8,467 bases of DNA from Thermodesulfovibrionales bacterium (GTDB lineage Bacteria > Nitrospirota > Thermodesulfovibrionia > Thermodesulfovibrionales > Dissulfurispiraceae): positions 1 to 8,467 of the forward strand of contig JAJOKM010000125.1 of assembly GCA_021129835.1 (NCBI GenBank), given 5' to 3'. The translations under genes were made by a program, and so were the position numbers. Below, one piece after another: positions 1 through 7,002 of the stretch. A model generated the notes under the pieces. It was not told the DNA's origin. It made no database searches and saw only the letters and a program-made list of their open reading frames with translations. Every line of letters begins with the position of its first letter. Within the stretch, counting starts at the first letter, position 1.

Positions 1-59
1 CCGAAGGGCGTGGCAATCCCGCCCAGATTGCTTCACTTCGTTCGCAATGACAAGCGAAG
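1..59. repeat. Dispersed palindromic intergenic repeat (partial, cut by window edge)
   Basis: This stretch is made of overlapping, mutually exclusive inverted repeats. GGGCG at 6-10 pairs with CGCCC at 20-24, GCAATC at 13-18 with GATTGC at 26-31, ATTGC at 27-31 with GCAAT at 44-48, and TTCGC at 41-45 with GCGAA at 54-58. On the minus strand it reads TTGTCATTGCGAACGAAG followed by TGAAGCAATC. That pattern resembles a class of intergenic repeats seen in many bacterial genomes (recognised from memory, not searched). It lies outside the operon and its left edge is not visible. It could act as a transcript-end or RNA-processing structure for an upstream gene, but nothing here proves that. Confidence 0.6.
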
Positions 60-106
60 AACAATAACAAAAAAGGTATTTTCAAAGGAAAATAGGAAAG
101 AGTTTT

Positions 107-126
107 TTGACAATACTTATTATAAT
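107..126 (+). promoter_or_regulatory. Promoter-like boxes with abnormal spacing
   Basis: A perfect TTGACA (107-112) and a perfect TATAAT (121-126) precede the first gene of the operon. Only 8 bases separate them, against the usual 16-18, so they cannot work together as a normal sigma-70 promoter. The TATAAT alone would start transcription near base 132, inside or next to the ribosome binding site, which is also unlikely. The A/T-rich stretch 61-130 is where an operon promoter would be expected, but no well-spaced alternative was found by eye. Confidence 0.2.
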
Positions 127-130
127 AATG

Positions 131-136
131 AGGAGG
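131..136 (+). promoter_or_regulatory. Strong ribosome binding site of the first operon gene
   Basis: AGGAGG lies 8 bases before the ATG at 145, which is near-ideal spacing. It is the best Shine-Dalgarno ahead of any annotated gene start in the window and fixes the start of the NIL-domain gene. Downstream genes have weaker or more distant sites and are probably reached by coupling. Confidence 0.85.
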
Positions 137-144
137 AGTAAATT

Positions 145-381
145 ATGACAAAACGGGTGAAGTTAACCTTTCCTCAGCATCTTATTAAGGAGCCTGTTAT
201 ATTTACCATGGCAAGAAAGTATGATATCCTCCCTAATATTAGAAGGGCACGGGTAACAGAGACTGCAGGAGAAATGGTTTTAGAGCTTGAAGGGACAGAA
301 GAAAACCTCGAAAATGGGGTGCTGTACCTTAAGAGCCAAGGAATCGAGGTCGAAACGATAGAAGGAGACATTGTAGAATAA
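145..381 (+). CDS. NIL domain-containing protein (stand-alone, no ferredoxin part)
   Basis: This 78-residue protein consists almost entirely of one NIL domain, the small ferredoxin-like ligand-binding fold also found at the C-terminus of the methionine-importer ATPase MetN. The family pattern is visible: a first strand VKLTF (residues 5-9), the EPVIFTMARKYDI helix segment (16-28), the N-I-R-R-A turn (31-35), a G-E-M-V-L-E-L strand (42-48), and a helix followed by GIEVETI (66-72). There is no cysteine, so it cannot hold iron-sulfur clusters as NIL/ferredoxin fusion proteins do. It stops 3 bases before thrC and leads the threonine genes. In Desulfovibrio, NIL/ferredoxin proteins have been linked genetically to homocysteine synthesis. 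That supports a role near aspartate-family metabolism but not a specific reaction. Binding of an amino acid, or an accessory or regulatory role for ThrC or LysC, is inference. Confidence 0.85.
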   Translation: MTKRVKLTFPQHLIKEPVIFTMARKYDILPNIRRARVTETAGEMVLELEGTEENLENGVLYLKSQGIEVETIEGDIVE

Positions 382-384
382 AAG

Positions 385-1563
385 ATGGAGGATGGCAATA
401 GTTTCCTGAAAGACAAGACACCCAAAACTCTTCAGGGCGGGAAAAATAAAGTTTTCTATCCAGTGCCACCAGGGGAAGGGACTAAAAAGGGGTGTAATAT
501 CCCTTTATGGCGGGGGATTATCGAGGAATATCGAGATTTTTTACCGATCACAGACAATACGCCTGTTATAAACCTTGTAGAAGGCAAGACCCCGCTTATA
601 AGGGCCGTGAATCTGCCTGCGAGACTTAACCTCGACCTGGACATTTATTTCAAATTTGAAGGCGCCAATCCGACAGGTTCTTTCAAAGACAGAGGGATGT
701 CTCTTGCCATCTCAAAGGCTATGGAGGCTGGTTCTAAAGCAGTAATATGCGCATCAACAGGTAATACCTCAGCATCTGCTGCAGCATACGCAGCAAAGGC
801 GGGAATAATGGCCATTGTCGTAATACCGGAGGGCAAGGTTGCGCAGGGCAAACTTGTTCAGGCATTGGCTTATAGCGCTTATGTGTTGGAGGTGGACGGC
901 AATTTTGACGATTCTTTAAAGATAGCGAGCGAAGCGGCACTAATGTATCCTGTCACCATTGTTAATTCTATAAACCCATTCAGGACAGAAGGGCAGAAAA
1001 CAGCAGCCTTTGAGGTCTGCGACCAGCTCGGCTCTGCGCCGCCATATCATGCATTACCTGTTGGCAATGCCGGAAACATTACGGCCTATTGGAAGGGCTA
1101 TAAAGAATATCATAATGCAGGCATAATCCAGAGGCTGCCAAAAATGCTCGGTTTTCAGGCAGCAGGTGCAGCGCCCATCGTGCTCGGACATCCAGTAAAG
1201 ATGCCCGAGACTATAGCAACGGCTATCAGGATTGGCAACCCTTCAAACTGGAAGACAGCCATCGCTGCAAGAGATGAGTCAGGTGGGCTCATAGACACAG
1301 TGACAGATGATGAGATTTTATCGGCATATAAGCTCATAGCATCCTTAGAGGGCATATTCTGTGAACCTGCGTCTGCGACCTCTCTTGCAGGCGTTATAAA
1401 ATTGTATAAAAGCGGATACTTCAAAAGTGGCGAAACTATTGTATGCACATTAACAGGCAATGGACTAAAAGACATCGACACCGCACTTAAGGTTGCTGAT
1501 AAGACAATCAAGGCTAAAGCAGATTTTGGCGAGGTAAGAAAGATACTCGAGAAGATATTATGA
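385..1563 (+). CDS. thrC: Threonine synthase with an N-terminal extension
   Basis: This pyridoxal-phosphate enzyme converts O-phosphohomoserine to threonine in the cytosol. It is 392 residues long. The conserved start of the family, WRGIIEEYRDFLP, appears only at residue 42, followed by TPLI (69-72). The PLP lysine is K101 in GSFKDRGM, the substrate/cofactor loop STGNTSAS is at 124-131, and the phosphate-binding GNAGN loop is at 227-231. CEPASATSLAG (326-336) and TLTGNGLKD (355-363) are typical of the C-terminal part. The first ~41 residues have no counterpart in usual bacterial ThrC. The ATG at 385 is the only in-frame ATG in this region, and its nearest AGGAG (363-367) is rather distant. 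The GTG at 463 is an alternative, but it lacks a Shine-Dalgarno and still leaves an extension. The gene follows the NIL gene by 3 bases and overlaps the next gene by 4 (ATGA). Function is secure; the true N-terminus is not. Confidence 0.95.
   Translation: MEDGNSFLKDKTPKTLQGGKNKVFYPVPPGEGTKKGCNIPLWRGIIEEYRDFLPITDNTPVINLVEGKTPLIRAVNLPARLNLDLDIYFKFEGANPTGSFKDRGMSLAISKAMEAGSKAVICASTGNTSASAAAYAAKAGIMAIVVIPEGKVAQGKLVQALAYSAYVLEVDGNFDDSLKIASEAALMYPVTIVNSINPFRTEGQKTAAFEVCDQLGSAPPYHALPVGNAGNITAYWKGYKEYHNAGIIQRLPKMLGFQAAGAAPIVLGHPVKMPETIATAIRIGNPSNWKTAIAARDESGGLIDTVTDDEILSAYKLIASLEGIFCEPASATSLAGVIKLYKSGYFKSGETIVCTLTGNGLKDIDTALKVADKTIKAKADFGEVRKILEKIL
405..506. repeat. Two small inverted repeats inside the ThrC N-terminal extension
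   Basis: CCTGAA at 405-410 pairs with TTCAGG at 431-436 across a 20-base loop. AAAGGG at 486-491 pairs with CCCTTT at 501-506 across a 9-base loop. Both lie in the part of thrC that encodes residues not normally present in the family, and conserved coding starts just after the second hairpin. Six-base stems are weak and could be chance. Their position only in the extension is the reason for listing them. Confidence 0.4.
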
Positions 1564-2780
1564 AATATATAGTTATAATCGGAGATGGAATGGCAGACAG
1601 GCCCCTTAAAGAGCTTGGCGGATTGACCCCTCTGAAAAGGGCGCTCTCTCCTGGCATGGATAGACTTGCCACAGAGGGCATTATCGGGATGGTGCGTACA
1701 ATTCCAAAGGGCTTTCATCCTGGCTCTGATGTTGCTAACCTTAGCATCCTCGGTTATGACCCTGTAAAATATTATACAGGAAGGGCGCCACTTGAAGCCG
1801 CAAGCATTGGAGTAAGACTCGGCAGAGATGATGTGGCATACAGGTGTAATCTGGTAACATTAAGTTTCAGTAATGACAAGACCCGTGCCGTGATGGATGA
1901 CTATAGCGGTGGACATATAACAACAGGAGAGGCAAGGGAACTGATAAAGGCAATCAGCGATAAATTAGGCAGTGAAGAGATAGCCTTTTATTCAGGCGTA
2001 GGTTATAGACATCTGATGGTATGGAAAAACGGAAAGGTTAATATTAGATGTGTCCCCCCTCATGACATCCCCGAAAAGGAGACCGAGGGCTATCTGCCTG
2101 AAGGGGACGGAGATGATATAATTAGAGACTTGATGAGGCGCTCCGTAGATATACTTGAAGGGCATCCTGTAAACATGGAAAGAATAAAAAAAGGGAAAAA
2201 ACCTGCAAACAGCATATGGTTCTGGGGACAGGGCAGAAGGCCTCAGATACCTACATATCAAGAAAGGTATGGACTAAAGGGAGCCCTTATCTCTGCCGTC
2301 GACCTCTCAAAGGGACTCGGAATATATGCTGGCCTTGAGATACTCAATGTGCCTGGCATCACAGACTGGCTCGATACAAACTACGCTAATAAGATTGAAT
2401 ATACCCTGAATGCCCTTAAGGATGTAGATTATATCTATATACATGTGGCGGCACCCGATGAAGCAGGGCATGCCGGAAATTACCATGACAAGATAAAGGT
2501 AATAGAGGACATTGATGCCCTTTTAGTTGTGCCGCTTATAAAGAAATTAGAAGCGAGATTTAAGGATTATCGCCTGCTGCTCATGCCAGACCATGCAACC
2601 CCGGTAGAGATTAAGACACATACCGAGGAGCCGGTGCCATTTGTGATATACGATAGCCATAGCAAGAAGAGGAATGAAGGCGCTATGTTTGATGAATCCA
2701 TCGCCGAGAGAAGAGATATACTGGTGCTTGAGGAAGGATACAGGCTGATGGATTATTTTACCAAGGAGACCCTGAATTAA
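1560..2780 (+). CDS. apgM: Archaeal-type cofactor-independent phosphoglycerate mutase-like protein; possible homoserine kinase
   Basis: This 406-residue member of the alkaline phosphatase superfamily (COG3635 type) starts with IVIIGDGMADRP, where D9 is a metal ligand. The GSDVANLSILGYDP segment contains the likely nucleophile S56. Further metal-site motifs are APDEAGHAGN (D300, H304), MPDHATP (D344, H345) and KTHTEEPVPF (H354), so the two-metal site looks intact. The sequence-based name is 2,3-bisphosphoglycerate-independent phosphoglycerate mutase. However, it overlaps thrC by 4 bases and lysC by 1 base. Family members in this setting have been proposed as functional replacements of homoserine kinase, supplying O-phosphohomoserine to ThrC. 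No GHMP-type ThrB is in the window. Family assignment is firm; choosing between glycolytic mutase and homoserine kinase is inference from context, and I favour the latter. Start ATG 1560 is supported by the MKYIVIIGDG N-terminus. Confidence 0.9.
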   Translation: MKYIVIIGDGMADRPLKELGGLTPLKRALSPGMDRLATEGIIGMVRTIPKGFHPGSDVANLSILGYDPVKYYTGRAPLEAASIGVRLGRDDVAYRCNLVTLSFSNDKTRAVMDDYSGGHITTGEARELIKAISDKLGSEEIAFYSGVGYRHLMVWKNGKVNIRCVPPHDIPEKETEGYLPEGDGDDIIRDLMRRSVDILEGHPVNMERIKKGKKPANSIWFWGQGRRPQIPTYQERYGLKGALISAVDLSKGLGIYAGLEILNVPGITDWLDTNYANKIEYTLNALKDVDYIYIHVAAPDEAGHAGNYHDKIKVIEDIDALLVVPLIKKLEARFKDYRLLLMPDHATPVEIKTHTEEPVPFVIYDSHSKKRNEGAMFDESIAERRDILVLEEGYRLMDYFTKETLN

Positions 2781-4003
2781 TGATTATCGTCCAAAAATAT
2801 GGAGGGGCATCCGTTGCTAATGTTGATAGAATTAAGGACGTTGCAAGGCGTGTCGTAAAGACTGCCAAGGAAGGTCATAAAGTTGTTGTTGTAGTCTCCG
2901 CAATGGCAGGCGAGACCGACAAATTAATAGACCTTGCCTATCTGGTAACATCCAAGCCCGGTGAACGGGAGATGGATTTACTCCTTTCATCAGGAGAGCG
3001 CATCGCCATTGCCCTGGTAGCTCTCGCAATTAAAGAACTCGGTCAAAAGGCGATAGCATTTACAGGACGGCAGATGGGGATAATAACAGATGGTCTTCAT
3101 ATGAAGGCAAGGATAGAAAAGATAGCATCTGAGAGGGCGCGGGAGGCACTCGAGGGTGGGCATGTTGTCGTAGCGGCGGGCTTCCAGGGCATTACAGAAA
3201 AAGAGGCCGATGTTACTACCCTCGGAAGGGGGGGGTCTGATCTCTCCGCGGTAGCTATTGCTTCTGCCTTAAAAGCCGATTTATGCGAGATTTATACCGA
3301 TGTTGAAGGTATCTATACCGCTGACCCTAATATTGTGCCAGAGGCCAAAAAGCTGGATAAGGTCTCTTATGAGGAGATGCTCGAAATGGCGAGCCTGGGT
3401 GCAAAGGTGCTCCAGACGAGGTCAGTCGAATTTGCCATGAGATATGGAGTGCCTATAGTTGTGCGGTCAAGCTTTAATGATAACCCGGGAACGCTCGTTA
3501 CTAAGGAGGATATGGAGATGGAGAAGACTCTGGTGTCAGGTATTACTTCGGATACGAATCAGGCAAAGATTACCGTAATTAGAGTCTCCGACAGCCCTGG
3601 CATAGCGGCAAGGCTCTTTAAGGCAATTGCAGAGGCTAATATAATAGTTGACATGATTGTGCAGAATGTGAGTAGCGATGGAGAGTCTGCAGACATATCG
3701 TTTACAGTTCCCGAGACAGAGAGTCGAGAGGCCCTGAGACTGGTGGAGGAGATAACAGAGGAGCTTGGTGCAACGGGTGTTGCTATGAGAGATGATATTG
3801 CAAAGGTATCCGTTGTCGGAGTTGGCATGAGGACACATCCGGGTGTTGCTCTTCAGATGTTCGGTACCATGGCAAGACACGGAATTAATATATTGATGAT
3901 AAGTACATCGGAGATTAAGGTCTCATGTGTGATAGAGGCAAAGTATAGTGAGCTGGCAGTCAGGGCTCTACATGAGGCATTTGGGTTGTTAGTAAATGTG
4001 TAA
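2780..4003 (+). CDS. lysC: Aspartate kinase (aspartokinase)
   Basis: LysC phosphorylates aspartate to 4-aspartyl phosphate, the committed step to lysine, threonine and methionine. The 407 residues match the monofunctional enzyme. The amino-acid kinase domain (about 1-240) has the KYGGAS motif (6-11), FTGRQMGI (94-101), TTLGRGGSD (146-154), and EIYTDVEGIYTADP (170-183). Two ACT domains follow (about 262-330 and 340-407) with VSDSPGIAARLF and the second-ACT segment VGVGMRTHPGVA, as in feedback-regulated enzymes; which amino acid inhibits it cannot be read here. There is no fused homoserine dehydrogenase. The start ATG overlaps the previous stop by one base (TAATG), with AAGGAG at 2763-2768. An internal Shine-Dalgarno and ATG near 3512-3520 could produce a separate regulatory subunit (see the separate entry). 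An 8-G run lies at 3228-3235 in the GRGGSD codons. Confidence 0.97.
   Translation: MIIVQKYGGASVANVDRIKDVARRVVKTAKEGHKVVVVVSAMAGETDKLIDLAYLVTSKPGEREMDLLLSSGERIAIALVALAIKELGQKAIAFTGRQMGIITDGLHMKARIEKIASERAREALEGGHVVVAAGFQGITEKEADVTTLGRGGSDLSAVAIASALKADLCEIYTDVEGIYTADPNIVPEAKKLDKVSYEEMLEMASLGAKVLQTRSVEFAMRYGVPIVVRSSFNDNPGTLVTKEDMEMEKTLVSGITSDTNQAKITVIRVSDSPGIAARLFKAIAEANIIVDMIVQNVSSDGESADISFTVPETESREALRLVEEITEELGATGVAMRDDIAKVSVVGVGMRTHPGVALQMFGTMARHGINILMISTSEIKVSCVIEAKYSELAVRALHEAFGLLVNV
3502..3520 (+). promoter_or_regulatory. Internal ribosome binding site and start for a lysC beta subunit
   Basis: Inside lysC, TAAGGAGG (3502-3509) is followed by in-frame ATG codons at 3512 (residue 245) and 3518 (residue 247). 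The second is 8 bases from the Shine-Dalgarno, ideal spacing. Initiation at 3518 and reading to 4003 would give a 161-residue protein made of only the two ACT domains, beginning MEKTLVSGIT. Bacillus and Corynebacterium aspartokinases make such a beta subunit from an in-frame internal start at the equivalent place, and it forms an alpha2beta2 enzyme. The signal is direct; its use here is inference. Confidence 0.6.
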
Positions 4004-4012
4004 AGAAGGCAT

Positions 4013-5617
4013 ATGAGAATAATTGAGATATATGACACGACTCTCAGGGATGGCTCACAGGCAGAGGAGATCTCATTTTCTGTCGAAGATAAATTGCGGA
4101 TTACAGAAAGGCTTGATGAATTTGGGCTGCATTATATCGAAGGGGGTTGGCCAGGTTCTAATCCAAAGGATGCCGAGTATTTTAAGAAGGTCAGGAGTTT
4201 GCCCCTGTCAAACGCTACGGTCGTTGCCTTTGGGAGCACGCATAGTCCAAAGCATTGCATTGAAGATGACAACAATATAAAATCTCTTATCGAGTCAAAG
4301 ACAAGAGTCGTTACTATTTATGGCAAGACATGGGACTTCCATGTAAGAGAGGCGCTGCAGATCTCCCTCAATGCAAATATAGAGCTGATCTATAATTCAA
4401 TAGCTTACCTTAAAAGGCATATCGATAAGGTATTTTTCGACGCCGAGCATTTCTTCGATGGATATAAAGATAACCCTAAGTTTGCGATAGAATGCCTCCT
4501 GTCGGCAGAGGAAGTAGGCGCTGATCGCATCATACTTTGTGATACCAATGGGGGGACACTTCCAGATGAGGTGAGAGATATAGTAAAAGAGGTGGTTAAG
4601 AGTATAAAGACCCCCATCGGCATTCATGTCCATAATGATTCTGACTGCGCCGTGGCAAATTCTATAATTGCCGTCAAAGAGGGTGTGATTCAGGTGCAGG
4701 GCACCATCAATGGGATGGGAGAGAGGTGCGGAAATGCAGACCTCTGCTCTATTATCCCGAATCTCCAAATAAAGTCAGGTATCAGTTGTATTAGCGATAA
4801 ACAGTTAGAGCAAACACGAGATGTGTCGAGATTTGTGAATGAAATAGCCAATATCAGGCATTTCAAGAGACAGCCCTTCGTTGGTGACAGTGCCTTTGCC
4901 CATAAGGGAGGGATTCATGTGAGTGCGGTGAGGAAAAGGCCTGAGACATATGAGCATATCGGCCCTGAGCTTGTCGGCAACTCACAAAGGGTATTAGTAT
5001 CAGACCTTGCAGGCAGGAGCACCATCCTTAGAAAGGCTGAAGAGTTCAACATCCATCTAAAGGCGGACTCACCTGAGGTTCAAGGGATATTAAATACATT
5101 AAAGGATTTAGAATACCAGGGCTTTCAGTTTGAAGGTGCGGAGGCATCCTTTGAGATCTTGCTAAAAAAGGCGCTCGGTCTTCATAAGAGATTCTTTGAC
5201 CTCATAGGATTCCGGGTTATTGTCGGAAAGGGAGAGAAAGAAGAGTCGCCATACAGTGAGGCGACTATAATGGTAAGGGTCAAGGAGGAGATAGAACATA
5301 CTGCCGCCACCGGAAATGGCCCGGTAAATGCCCTCGACAACGCCTTGAGAAAGGCCCTCGAAAAATTCTATCCCGAGCTAAGAGAGGTCAAGCTCCATGA
5401 TTATAAAGTGCGCGTCCTTACTGCTGGAAGAGGCACTTCGGCAAAGGTGCGGGTCTTGGTAGAGTCAGGGAATGAAAGAGATAAATGGGGAACTGTCGGC
5501 GTTTCTGAAAATATAATCGAGGCATCATGGCAAGCAATTGTCGATAGTATCGATTATAAGCTTTTAAAGACGAGGGGAGGAACGCAGCAGAGAGGCAGAA
5601 ACGAGATAAATAAATGA
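4013..5617 (+). CDS. cimA: (R)-citramalate synthase
   Basis: CimA condenses pyruvate with acetyl-CoA to (R)-citramalate, the first step of the threonine-independent route to 2-oxobutanoate and isoleucine. The 534-residue length suits the CimA group. The N-terminal TIM barrel starts with EIYDTTLRDGSQ (R12, D13 of the RD motif), has a CDTNGG segment (176-181), the metal-binding HVHND (205-209) and NGMGERCGNADL (233-244), and the linker FAHKGGIHVSA (295-305). The C-terminal LeuA-type regulatory domain runs from about 385 to 515 with YKVRVLTAGRGTSAKVRV (464-481). The EIYDTTLRDGSQAEEISFS opening separates it from 2-isopropylmalate and homocitrate synthases. It starts 9 bases after lysC behind AAGAAGG (4003-4009) and overlaps argH by 4 bases. 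Isoleucine feedback through the C-terminal domain is expected from the family but not shown here. Confidence 0.95.
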   Translation: MRIIEIYDTTLRDGSQAEEISFSVEDKLRITERLDEFGLHYIEGGWPGSNPKDAEYFKKVRSLPLSNATVVAFGSTHSPKHCIEDDNNIKSLIESKTRVVTIYGKTWDFHVREALQISLNANIELIYNSIAYLKRHIDKVFFDAEHFFDGYKDNPKFAIECLLSAEEVGADRIILCDTNGGTLPDEVRDIVKEVVKSIKTPIGIHVHNDSDCAVANSIIAVKEGVIQVQGTINGMGERCGNADLCSIIPNLQIKSGISCISDKQLEQTRDVSRFVNEIANIRHFKRQPFVGDSAFAHKGGIHVSAVRKRPETYEHIGPELVGNSQRVLVSDLAGRSTILRKAEEFNIHLKADSPEVQGILNTLKDLEYQGFQFEGAEASFEILLKKALGLHKRFFDLIGFRVIVGKGEKEESPYSEATIMVRVKEEIEHTAATGNGPVNALDNALRKALEKFYPELREVKLHDYKVRVLTAGRGTSAKVRVLVESGNERDKWGTVGVSENIIEASWQAIVDSIDYKLLKTRGGTQQRGRNEINK

Positions 5618-7002
5618 AGAAACTATGGGCAGGGAGATTTAAAGAGGAGACTTCAAGGCTGGTGGAGAAATATACCGAGTCCATATCCTTTGATAGAATG
5701 CTTTACCGCTACGATATTGAGGGGAGTATTGCCCATGCAAAGATGCTGGCAAGACAGGGCATCATCTCAAAAAGGGATGCTGAAGAGATAATTAAAGGAC
5801 TAAATGAAATATACAGGGAGATAGATGATGGTAGATTTGAATTTAAAGAGGAGCTGGAAGATATTCATATGAACATAGAGTCTGCACTTATCGAAAAGGC
5901 AGGCGAGGCAGGAAGTAGGCTCCATACTGCTAGGTCGAGAAATGACCAGGTGTCGCTCTCTTTAAGGCTATATCTGAAGGCAGAGATTAAGGAGATAGTT
6001 CTCCTGCTGAAGAATCTTGGACTACTGCTTGCCGAAATGTCAGAAAGAAACCTCGATGTTATCATGCCAGGATATACACATATGCAGAGGGCACAACCTC
6101 TTCTTTTATCCCACCATCTAATGGCGTATGCACACATGTTTGATAGGGACAGGAGGAGGTTTGAAGACGCCTTAAAAAGGATTGATGTCCTGCCATTAGG
6201 TTCTTGTGCCCTTGCTGGCACATCCCTTCCTATAGACAGACACTATGTTGCAGAATGTCTGGGGTTTGATCATGTCTCCGAAAACAGTATGGATTCAGTA
6301 TCAGACAGGGATTTTGCAGTAGAATTCCTTTCATGTGCGGCCATATTTATGATGCATGTATCGAGAATGGCGGAAGAGCTAATCCTTTGGTCTTCAGAGG
6401 AATTCTCTTTTATAGAGCTCCCTGACGCCCTTACAACGGGCTCAAGCATCATGCCACAGAAAAGGAATCCAGATGTGGCGGAATTAATGCGTGGCAAGAC
6501 AGGCAGGATATACGGCAACCTTATAAGCCTGCTTACGATAATGAAGGGCTTGCCTCTTGCTTACAACCGAGATATGCAAGAAGACAAAGAACCTGTTTTT
6601 GATACAGTTACTACAATAAAACCAACACTCAATCTCCTTATCGAGATGTTGTCGAATATGCGATTTAATAAGAAAAGATTGCGAGATACTGCGAGTTCCG
6701 CATACTCTACGGCAACAGATATTGCTGAATACCTTGTCAGAAAAGGGGTTCCATTCAGAACGGCCCATGAGATTACGGGCAGGATAGTCCGCTACTTTAG
6801 TGAGAACAAAAAAAGGCTTTCTGACATTAGTGTCTCAGAGTATAAATCCTTTTCGGATAAAATAGATGATGATATTTATAACTTTATTGGCGACTTGGAA
6901 TCTGTGAATGCAAAGAGGTCTTACGGTGGAACATCCCCTGAGATGGTTAAAGGGCAGATAAAGAGATTCAGGGAAGGTATGGGGACCGAGGCGAAGCCAT
7001 AG
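5614..7002 (+). CDS. argH: Argininosuccinate lyase
   Basis: ArgH cleaves argininosuccinate to arginine and fumarate, the last step of arginine synthesis; it acts as a cytosolic homotetramer. The 462 residues are full length. Visible family motifs are the KLWAGRF start (3-9), the SRLHTARSRNDQ segment (101-112), MPGYTHMQRAQP (151-162) with the catalytic histidine H156, and the fumarate-lyase signature GSSIMPQKRNP (276-286) with the catalytic serine expected at S277. The C-terminal part includes SAYSTATDIAEYLV (362-375) and GGTSPEMVKGQI (438-449). The start overlaps the cimA stop (ATGA), so it is read as part of the same transcript although it serves another pathway. Its stop abuts the small lipoprotein gene. 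Nothing looks broken or unusual. Confidence 0.97.
   Translation: MKKLWAGRFKEETSRLVEKYTESISFDRMLYRYDIEGSIAHAKMLARQGIISKRDAEEIIKGLNEIYREIDDGRFEFKEELEDIHMNIESALIEKAGEAGSRLHTARSRNDQVSLSLRLYLKAEIKEIVLLLKNLGLLLAEMSERNLDVIMPGYTHMQRAQPLLLSHHLMAYAHMFDRDRRRFEDALKRIDVLPLGSCALAGTSLPIDRHYVAECLGFDHVSENSMDSVSDRDFAVEFLSCAAIFMMHVSRMAEELILWSSEEFSFIELPDALTTGSSIMPQKRNPDVAELMRGKTGRIYGNLISLLTIMKGLPLAYNRDMQEDKEPVFDTVTTIKPTLNLLIEMLSNMRFNKKRLRDTASSAYSTATDIAEYLVRKGVPFRTAHEITGRIVRYFSENKKRLSDISVSEYKSFSDKIDDDIYNFIGDLESVNAKRSYGGTSPEMVKGQIKRFREGMGTEAKP

Noticed and set aside
1155..1718. A 187-residue open frame on the minus strand across the end of thrC and the start of the apgM-like gene
   Set aside because: It lies fully antisense to two well-conserved genes, has low-complexity, non-family sequence and no ribosome binding site. 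It is a shadow of the coding strand, as are the other minus-strand frames.
1871..1885. AATGACAAG shared by the 5' repeat (46-54), the hypE insertion (about 7453-7462) and apgM
   Set aside because: GACAAG simply encodes Asp-Lys with favoured codons, and the 9-mer also occurs in ordinary apgM sequence, so it is not evidence that the hypE insertion derives from the 5' repeat.
4023..4280. A second + strand frame of 85 residues inside cimA
   Set aside because: It is an out-of-frame overlap with the highly conserved CimA catalytic barrel and resembles no family.
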